Source of the DNA: Porodaedalea pini | Taxonomy: Eukaryota; Basidiomycota; Agaricomycetes; Hymenochaetales; Hymenochaetaceae | Direction of reading: 5' to 3' | NCBI GenBank assembly: GCA_002794775.1 | Contig: NBAY01000090.1 | Span: 62,001 to 126,000, forward strand | DNA: 64,000 nucleotides | Part shown: piece after piece, positions 56,657 to 64,000 of the stretch | Numbering within the stretch: position 1 is the first letter of the stretch | How the letters are laid out: each line of letters begins with the position of its first letter | The notes under the pieces: model-generated | What the model was told of the DNA's origin: nothing | Databases searched by the model: none | What the model saw: only the letters and a program-made list of their open reading frames with translations | Translations under genes and position numbers: made by a program

Positions 56657-59066
56657 TCAAATAACTTTCGCATCCTGCAGATTTTGATAGATAATGCCTT
56701 CACGCACCGCGCGAAGGATCGCGGACGTCGCTTGTGCGTCCTATGAGCCATTGAAAGCAAAATCAGTTTTCCGAGAGAAGGCAACGGCAGTGCAGACGAA
56801 TGAAAAACTCACGATAACGGTCGTCTCATGACAGTAGAAGATTCGAGGCGACGGCGACAGGGATTTTTGATAGGTCTTGAACCTCGTGCGGAAGTCTACA
56901 TGCAGAAATAGAGTCAATGCCGATTCATTTCAGCCTAGAAGCTATCTAAAGGACTTCGCTCACTCACATTTGATGACCGTCCGAAGGTCGTTCGATTGGT
57001 TTCCGAAGCTCGGTACATAATCCCTCAGCCGTATACCTTGCTCGAGCACACGTGCGACAAGGTCCACCTTATTGAGGAACAACACGAGCGTCGCGCGCGC
57101 CAGCAATGGATGTGCACAAATCTTCTTCCACAACGCAAGTGAGTCTTCGATGCGGCTCACTGTTGGGTCTTCCACCAATGTCTGAGTGAAGACGAGCGGC
57201 GCGAGGAAGATGATCGCATCGACTGCCAGTGTGTGCAAATATATTTACCATTAGAAACGCAGAGAAGAGTTAGGTAGGGAAACCATGCACCATTTTCAAA
57301 ATAAGGAATCCACTTATGTCGCTATGTTGAACACTTCGTAAACTTCAAGTCAAACTGAATTAGATGGCACATGGAGAACGTACATTGCTGCGATGGCCCC
57401 CAACGTCATATATTATCCAGTCTCTTCTTGGGTCCGTAATGCTCGTACGCATCTCCATCTTCAGGTGATGCTCCTCGACGCCGAGTGTCTGCAAACGGGC
57501 CTTCAGAATATCGCCTAACAGAATAACGTCAGCCAAGGTCTAGCTCTCCATGACTTGAAACGAAAACAGACCGTCAGATGGTCCATATTCCGTTTGCGCT
57601 ATCCGATCTGCATCGTCAAGAAAGCTGAGAACGGGGGTAGGTGGAAGGGAGCAATATGAGCAGCCGAACTGAAGCCCATAATCGGTTTTGACAGAGGGAC
57701 TTACAATCCTGGGTAACTCTCGATATCCACTTGTCTACGCTTCAGCACAGCGCGCACAATGGGGTCTGACCACAGCGCGACAACGTCCTCACGGCACGCC
57801 GCCAGCACACTAGTCGCGCCCTCCTGGCCATGTTCCCTCTCCCATTCCTCCGCCCTCTCCCGCCCCCTCTCCTTCTCCTTCCCCTTCCATTGACGATCGT
57901 GGTCCCGTGTCTCTGAGCTAGATCCGTCTCCAGGCCGCAGTGCATCGAAGATCTTGTTCGCAATTCGAGGCCGATGGATCCCGACGTAGCTCGGCTCGCG
58001 TTTCCGGGAAGAGGCAACGCTTTCCGCGCTTGATGTGCTCACGAGGGAGGGCGCCGTTCCGTCATTTTTCGAAGTTGAATCAGAACCGGAATGCAGAGTG
58101 TTTCCAGTCATCACCTGCCAGAACAAAGAGCTCACGCGATGCGCTCGATGCATGTGCAGTAGCATAAGCGTCACTCTCGCTGGTATGCGCTTGGTATACT
58201 TCGGCGACGCAGAGCGATGCGTACGGGTTGACTGCACACGCCAAAGGGCGTTCGACCTGCAGGAGTGCACCGAGGCGCAGCATGAGCTTTCGGTGCTCGG
58301 CAGTCAGCGGGAGAGGTCGCCCCTGAATATCTCCTTCTTTCGCTTTCGGCGGTTCAGTGTTGATGTCGTGCGACGCACCTGGAGGTGGACGGGTAGAACG
58401 AGCACGCGCAAGGGAATAGGAGGCAGAGTTGACGGAAGTGAATGGAGATTTAGACTGATTAGTGGCGGTGGGAGTGGAGGACGAGGTGGAAGCGGATGCA
58501 GAGGGGGCTGAAGGGGACGGTGCGCGTGTGCTCGGACGGCTGCTGACCCTCGTATGGGAAGACGAAGTAACGGGAAGAGGGGAGGGGGAGGTTATCTCGG
58601 CGAGCTCGGCATAGAGAGCGTCAACAATAATCCGAACAGAGGCGATGAGGTTGAGCTGCACGACAGTACGCCATGCATTGCGTTCCGCCTGGAATTGCAT
58701 GGGGGCGAATGTGAGCTGAAAGTCTTTGAACGATTTTCAGCATGCTGCGACAAGCCGTCAAGACGAGAATCACGCACTCTTCAACGTCGTACTTTTTCCA
58801 CTCTCCGATTGGCCAAGCAAGAGCACCTTAACCGCCTTATTCTTCATCTCGAATGCTCTTTTCTCGCTCGCAAGCTGTTCGTCAATCACGCGACTGTGAC
58901 GCAACGCGGCCTCTTCTTCTGCGATACGCTTCGAACGCGCCTCAGGCGTTTCACCCGGTGGCGGGCGAAGAGCATTCGCGAGCGGGTCGTCGCTCGTGGA
59001 TCCGCGTATCGAACGCGTGCGGTCGAGAGAGAACCGTGCACCCAGGCTCACTGGAGATGCAGACAT
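56657..59066 (-). CDS. atypical extended G-protein alpha subunit
   Basis: A membrane-associated signalling GTPase of the heterotrimeric type, in an expanded basidiomycete form. Exon 1 (59066-58778) carries a charged N-terminus and the P-loop LLLGQSESGKSTTLK. Exon 2 starts at 58723 with NFQLTFAPMQFQAERNAW. The helical domain has a Ser/Pro-rich insertion and a Lys/Arg/Glu-rich one. Conserved parts follow: CREDVVALWSDPIVRAVLKR, FLDDADRIAQTEYGPSDG, DILKARLQTLGVEEHHL (switch I with Arg and Thr), DWIIYDVGGHRSN (switch II), HKWIPYFEN, VDAIIFLAPLVFTQ, LVLFLNKVDLV (NKxD), and DAQATSAI in place of TCAT, ending DAKVI. His replaces the catalytic Gln of GGQ. Well over 350 residues; the splice near 58100 is uncertain. 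Confidence 0.85.
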
Positions 59067-60230
59067 GACGGTGGGTGGAGTTCGGGCAGCAGAGTCTCAG
59101 ACTAGCTGCTGCTTGTGGGCGATGGGAAAGATAGGGCACGAAAGGCATGACATGGAGAGTTAAGACTGAGCAAGCTCGGATTGAGAAGCCGACAATCTAT
59201 ACGCGAGATATCGATCCTTGCGATGTGTCGGCATTCCTTGTCAGTATGTGCTTTCTTCCTTTTATTTCTGTATACTCCTCTTATCACAAATGATGGTCTC
59301 CAGTGAGCTTTATATGAGTGTCACTGTCTTGTTCTGCACGTCAAAATAAGATTTTGTGCTGAGAGTGAGCTTTAGGTCTAACAGTAACAGAGACAGTTAA
59401 GCTTGATGACGACTACAAGTCCGAAGTCCAGAAACGACAATCCTTGTGTAATTTCTCTTCTTGCTGCTTCTGGAACTCCTTTTCGAATCATCCGATCATG
59501 TTGTTTCCCGCTTCTGTTCCATTCCAATAAATTGACCTTGCCCTACTAGTACTTACCAGCTCGGGCACGCTGAAGCTCCGACCATGTTCTTCGCATCTAG
59601 CACTGCGTTCTCTAATCTCAAATCTCACGCCGATAATCCGTGTGTTTTTGCACATAGCTTAAATGTAACGGAGGAAATTTTGGGTTCATATGCTTGAGCA
59701 GAAAAGGGTTCGTCTCTCTCCCAATTGCTTAGACAAGTGGTACTTGGTCGCAATGTTATCACTGCCATGGTTCCGGGCACAGAACTCCCGCCTGTTCCAT
59801 ATCATTGAAACACTATAGTCTGTTAGCTATTAGGAGAATGACTCTGAGTCCTGCGGTAGCCTGAAAGGTACCTCTTTATAATTGAATAATCATTTGGACG
59901 GTCTTGAGCTCATCGATAAAGTATAGGTAGAATGGCAGGCGAAAGGAACTTTCTGACCAAGCCAGTAAGCCGGTCCTGGTCTGGCACGGAGATGCAGATG
60001 ATACAACAAGAGTAATACGGCTTCATTATCTCGCTTTGAGCGTGATGAAGTACATCGTCGATTGAACTTGAGTCGAACCTGCAAAAATGCGTGGGATAGC
60101 TAGATCACGTGTACGGTGGTTTATAATGCATCTACCCTACGCTCTTACTCTCACAAAGCGGCGAGCTGACCGCCGGAAACAGAGAGTACAAAAAAAAACA
60201 AGCTAAATGAGTGTAAACTAGTGCCCATGT
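59067..60230. other. intergenic stretch, no supported gene
   Basis: The upstream side of the G-alpha gene and unique sequence with only short frames. A GATCACGTGTACGGTGGTTTA word at about 60103 is echoed by GATCAAGTGTACGGTGGTTA at about 60829, perhaps marking the edges of the next repeat. Confidence 0.45.
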
Positions 60231-60239
60231 CAAGGCAGC

Positions 60240-60940
60240 TAATGCGATGAGGGGAAGGAGAGCCAGAAATCTACTGAGTCCTCCAATGGGTTTCGGGTGG
60301 GTGGGTGAGGATGGGGTACATGGGTGCGTGGAACGTATGGGACTGCGGATGGATTAAGTTGTCCGCAGGCGATACTGGGGTCCCTAGGAAGGGGGCGCCT
60401 GGGTAATGCAGGCAAGTTATTATTGTTTGTGTAAGCGAAGTCATGTAAGCGCTGAAGCTCGTGTTCGAGATAGGGGTTGAAAGGGGAGACCGGCAGTGAT
60501 GTGATGATTTTGACAGACGATGCTGGCAAAGGCGATGTAGGTGATACGATGCCAGTGGCAGGAGGCACGGCAGGGGACAAAAAGGAGGATTTCCTCGCCC
60601 GGCGACAGCTATGGCATCGGCGACAGGGCGGAGGGCGGTAAAAGGTAATTGGGCGACACAGTGGTGATGCCAAGGACGATCTGAGAGCCAAGACCACAGA
60701 TGCGATGCGGTCAAGGACGCAGTTAAAACGACAGACGGTTCGATGAGAGTGCATGGAGGGATCGCTCGTCGTCGACGGGACAAGGTCTCAGAGCAACTTT
60801 CCCATGATGGGGATGATGGGAGTAAGAGATCAAGTGTACGGTGGTTAGCACCGTTTGACCGGCATTGGCGACGACCTCCAGCTCTGCATCTCCTCTCTCT
60901 ATAGCATAATAGACAGCATGAAGTGTTCAACGATGTGACC
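60240..60940 (-). repeat. diverged dispersed repeat, right copy (inverted)
   Basis: The reverse complement of 60775-60835 matches 3631-3690 closely, and 60660-60740 matches about 3745-3850 more weakly. It has the same C-rich character on that strand and long overlapping frames (60239-60754 and 60271-60942). See the left copy at 3631-4680. Confidence 0.5.
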
Positions 60941-61701
60941 ATACTTTATGAAATCTTACAGTTCCACAGTGCCAGACGTAGACAGCTTACCTGCGTGATC
61001 TCGGTCATCAAGCAGCTCAGTGTAAAGGTCTGTGGAAGTGCTAATTTCTGAAGCACTACAGCCTGACAAATCTCTCTAATAAAAGAGGAGCGATTTCACT
61101 GAGAAGCTGCTCAACCAAACTGATGGAATCGTCACCTCGACCCCTCATTCATCCTCACCCGCCCCTTCCTGGAAACCATCATTGATTCCTTCTTGAAGAT
61201 CAGTAAGAGCATACCGTGATTGGAATACATATACCATGCTGTGGCCAAATCTACAACAGAAATGCTCGCATTGGTAACCACAGGAGAAGATTGGGAAAGA
61301 CAACATCTTCACTATCGAGGGAATCTTATGATCAAGGACGAGCTACAGATCAAAAGGAATTCATTTGGAAGTAGGGCCACCCGTGTGTGGTATGAATGCA
61401 AGGTGAGCAGCGAATCTGGGTCGCTCTCGCTCTCACTTTTGAAGGTTGACTTTGCCAAACATTTGTAGATATTGCGTGCGTCTTGTGCTATGGATGAATG
61501 GGGTTCACGCGTGCTCATCAATGCATTTCACGCTCGTTTCGACTCTCTGAGATCTTTCTAGCCAGAATCTCAACTTTCATTTCTTGCTGTCAGCCTCTGT
61601 TGCAGCTTGAATGTGATTTCACTCCACAAAGAGATTGTGGTCACAAGCTTGTCTGTTAAATAGATCTCATCATGCACAAAAATAGAACAAGGTTGGGTTC
61701 G
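60941..61701. other. intergenic stretch
   Basis: The frame 61220-61468 has no recognised domain. Otherwise empty. Confidence 0.4.
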
Positions 61702-62126
61702 TGTTTGGCGGGAGTCCAGGAGACGACTCGGACTGGGCAGGCCTCGGCTGACTGTCGTCTGGGACGTGCTATACTCGAGTGTAGACTCGGGACACGCTTA
61801 CTCAGGCTAGGTCATTGCGGAGGTAAGAGGATTAATACAAGTCTAAACTAATACAGGGGGAATGAGTCTCACCTAGGTCGTCGCGGAGGTAAGAGGAAAA
61901 GCAGAACAAGGAGTTCATGTGATTCCTGAGACCTTATATAGCGGCGACCGTGGGACTATATTATCTAAAGTTACATAAACGAACGGAATGGAACGAATGA
62001 AGGTCATGTGGAGGGAGTGTGGGAAATGATTGAAAAGATGATTAAATATAATGAAAAGGAGCGGTTAAAAGAAAAGAAATGGTAAAAGGGAAATAAAAGA
62101 AAAAGGTAAAAGTTCGAGTCCTAACA
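61702..62126 (-). mobile_element. solo LTR of the same Gypsy family
   Basis: A single diverged LTR in reverse orientation (TGTTTGGCGGGAG to GTCCTAACA, 425 bp). It has the family's internal direct repeat and the GCAGAACAAGG self-priming region. It is flanked by GTTCG at 61697-61701 and 62127-62131. A solo LTR with intact target copies shows a full element was once here and was lost by LTR-LTR recombination. Confidence 0.93.
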
Positions 62127-62131
62127 GTTCG

Positions 62132-62536
62132 CAATGACAAGCATGACTGGAGATTCACCTCGGGCTTCAGGCGAGCTCAGAGCCATAATTACCATCAAAG
62201 TCCAAAATTAAGTGGCATTTCATTGCTTTGCACAATGCCAGGGATCTCAAACGCAAAGTTGGGCTTGCTTATCATCTTACTTGCACACGAGCCTTAACAA
62301 AGACACAATGATGATGAAACTGTTGATTGTCCGAATATCTCAGTGTACGATACTTGTTCTTTTTGTCTCTTGTTGAACTTGACCTCATCATGTTTTACAG
62401 ATGAACATAGCATCACAGTGTTTTGCTTGCATTGAATCGATTTAAGTACCTGTGGGTGCTCACCGTAAACTCTGCGTTTCATACACATCTCTTATATCTC
62501 ATACCTACATTCTTTTTGCACTGAAAGCATTCAAAA
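62132..62536. other. intergenic stretch
   Basis: Nothing recognised. Confidence 0.4.
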
Positions 62537-62881
62537 ATGTCACATTTTCCTGTCTCTTCCACTTCCCTTCATTCTTCACCTCCTTCTAATCCAGATAATA
62601 CGCTCAGCAAAACTCGCACACATACATACCCCAAGTATGCAGTCTCTGTTGTCTGGAGCGCTGTACTTGCGGCTGCAATCTATAATGCGCTATCCTTGCT
62701 TCACAAAATCATGCGACTGCGACACGCACGCCAAGTACCACCAACCGATCCAGAAGGAAGCAAAGTGTCAGGCGATGAAACCAACATGGAGAAAGGCCTG
62801 CAAACAGTTCCCAATGGTCACGTTGCACTTCGGCGCACACCCGAGGCCTTGCTGAATGCCACTCGCATCATTTTATTTTGA
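62537..62881 (+). CDS. small single-pass membrane protein, hypothetical
   Basis: An uninterrupted 114-residue frame. A Ser/Pro-rich N-terminus is followed by one hydrophobic segment, YAVSVVWSAVLAAAIYNALS, at about residues 34-53, then a basic MRLRHAR stretch (positive side probably cytosolic). The C-terminus is polar. No family recognised. The pyrimidine-rich leader and the clean membrane segment favour a real gene, but the sequence lies between repeats and could be chance. Confidence 0.35.
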   Translation: MSHFPVSSTSLHSSPPSNPDNTLSKTRTHTYPKYAVSVVWSAVLAAAIYNALSLLHKIMRLRHARQVPPTDPEGSKVSGDETNMEKGLQTVPNGHVALRRTPEALLNATRIILF

Positions 62882-62941
62882 AGGACGAGCCCTCCGCTCT
62901 TCGAGGTCGTCATCATCATCGCGTATCTCCTATCAATGTTG

Positions 62942-64000
62942 TTACTGCCCTTTTCAGAAGTATTGTCACACGTGATTTCACTGATTTTCGTGCCACAAGA
63001 GCCTCAAAACACAAACATTTTCATATCTCAACCAAAAGTTGTCCTTTTTGTGTCATCTAAGTTGCTAAATTCATTTTTTTAATCTCATCTTTCATATTTC
63101 AACAAGAGTGATAAGAAATAGTCAAAATTGGAGTCCAAAACAGCAAAAATGCTGTTTTTGATCCCATTTCCCTTGTTCATTTTTTCCTGCACTCAGATTT
63201 CACTGTACAGTGCTCCAGACCAGCCCAGAATCCCAGTATTAGTCTATTATGAATTTACAGACTGATTTTGAGATGTATTGTGAGGTAGATGTGCTGAATT
63301 GGTGCATGCCTAAAACACACAAATCCCCTCTGTTTCTGCAAGCCCCCCAGCCCCCAGGAAAAATTCTTCTCAACTAAGTTCATGCATGTAAATTCATTCA
63401 AAGTGTATTGGAAGAGATTTGAGCAGCATCCAGGGATCTAGCATCAACCAGTGAGCTGAATTGAGTACCAGATTCTGACTGTATGCACTATTCTTGTGAA
63501 CATATCCCTGATTCATGAAGCAAGCCTGTATCCATGGATGCTGCTCAAATCTCTTCCAATACACTTTGAATGAATTTACATGCATGAACTTAGTTGAGAA
63601 GAATTTTTCCTGGGGGCTGGGGGGCTTGCAGAAACAGAGGGGATTTGTGTGTTTTAGGCATGCACCAATTCAGCACATCTACCTCACAATACATCTCAAA
63701 ATCAGTCTGTAAATTCATAATAGACTAATACTGGGATTCTGGGCTGGTCTGGAGCACTGTACAGTGAAATCTGAGTGCAGGAAAAAATGAACAAGGGAAA
63801 TGGGATCAAAAACAGCATTTTTGCTGTTTTGGACTCCAATTTTGACTATTTCTTATCACTCTTGTTGAAATATGAAAGATGAGATTAAAAAAATGAATTT
63901 AGCAACTTAGATGACACAAAAAGGACAACTTTTGGTTGAGATATGAAAATGTTTGTGTTTTGAGGCTCTTGTGGCACGAAAATCAGTGAAATCACGTGTG
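62942..64000. repeat. second palindromic element, cut by the window end
   Basis: 62967-63432 is an almost exact reverse complement of 63535-64000 (position x pairs with 126967-x, no indels seen), around a 102-base spacer (63433-63534). The left arm continues outward to at least 62942 (TTACTGCCC), where similarity to 5187 also begins; the matching right end would fall at about 64025, outside the window. The arms have no coding sequence. A small hairpin AAAACAGCA/TGCTGTTTT sits inside each arm. Architecture resembles a foldback or long-TIR non-autonomous element. Confidence 0.85.

Overview
The window is nuclear DNA from a filamentous fungus, most likely a mushroom-forming basidiomycete (Agaricomycetes). 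Genes are cut by many 45-70 bp GT-AG introns. The recognisable products have typical basidiomycete forms: an extended atypical G-alpha, a KRE9/KNH1-like GPI protein, a Pcl-type cyclin remnant and a heparinase II/III-like remnant. A chromodomain Ty3/Gypsy retrotransposon is also present. There are no bacterial-style operons and I found no rRNA, tRNA or CRISPR.

Positions 1-5601 are gene-poor and repeat-rich: a diverged dispersed repeat (about 3631-4680), a 13-unit 10-bp tandem array (4731-4860), and a fragment (5187-5300) matching the end of a palindromic element at the far right of the window. Positions 5602-26321 form one giant inverted repeat, with arms of about 7.1 kb at roughly 99% identity around a 319-bp unique spacer (18941-19259). 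Each arm carries, from outside in, a terminal hairpin, an array of palindromic GGGCATGCCC-like words, a second 32-bp minisatellite, and truncated or broken copies of four host genes: heparinase II/III-like, Pcl-type cyclin, ribosomal protein eS6 and Hsp90. The Hsp90 fragment keeps its introns, so it was moved as DNA. The left arm alone contains a young, complete LTR retrotransposon (6384-12625; LTRs differ at 1 of 413 bases; target duplication CTGTA). The right arm keeps the matching empty site at 25539-25543. The element appears to use Tf1-like self-priming and a GGGTTTT -1 frameshift between gag and pol.

Positions 26322-59100 are ordinary gene space: a decayed tail of a possible Set3-like gene, a class II aldolase/adducin-domain protein, a Ser/Thr kinase, a short-chain dehydrogenase, an unknown protein with an internal repeat, the KRE9/KNH1-like surface protein, an unknown Ser/Pro-rich protein, an F-box protein, an MFS transporter, RNA polymerase I/III subunit AC40, a TPR pseudogene and an atypical G-alpha. 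These genes are unrelated in function and lie on both strands; nothing suggests a metabolic cluster. Intergenic parts near 50.6-56.6 kb look decayed.

Positions 59100-64000 are again repeat-rich: an inverted diverged copy of the 3.6-kb repeat, a solo LTR of the same retrotransposon family with its own GTTCG duplication, one small membrane-protein ORF, and half of a second palindromic element that runs off the window. The two palindromes share an architecture (near-identical arms, short unique spacer). The large one with its gene-fragment cargo is the most unusual object here. An assembly artefact joining two haplotypes must be excluded before biology is inferred from it.
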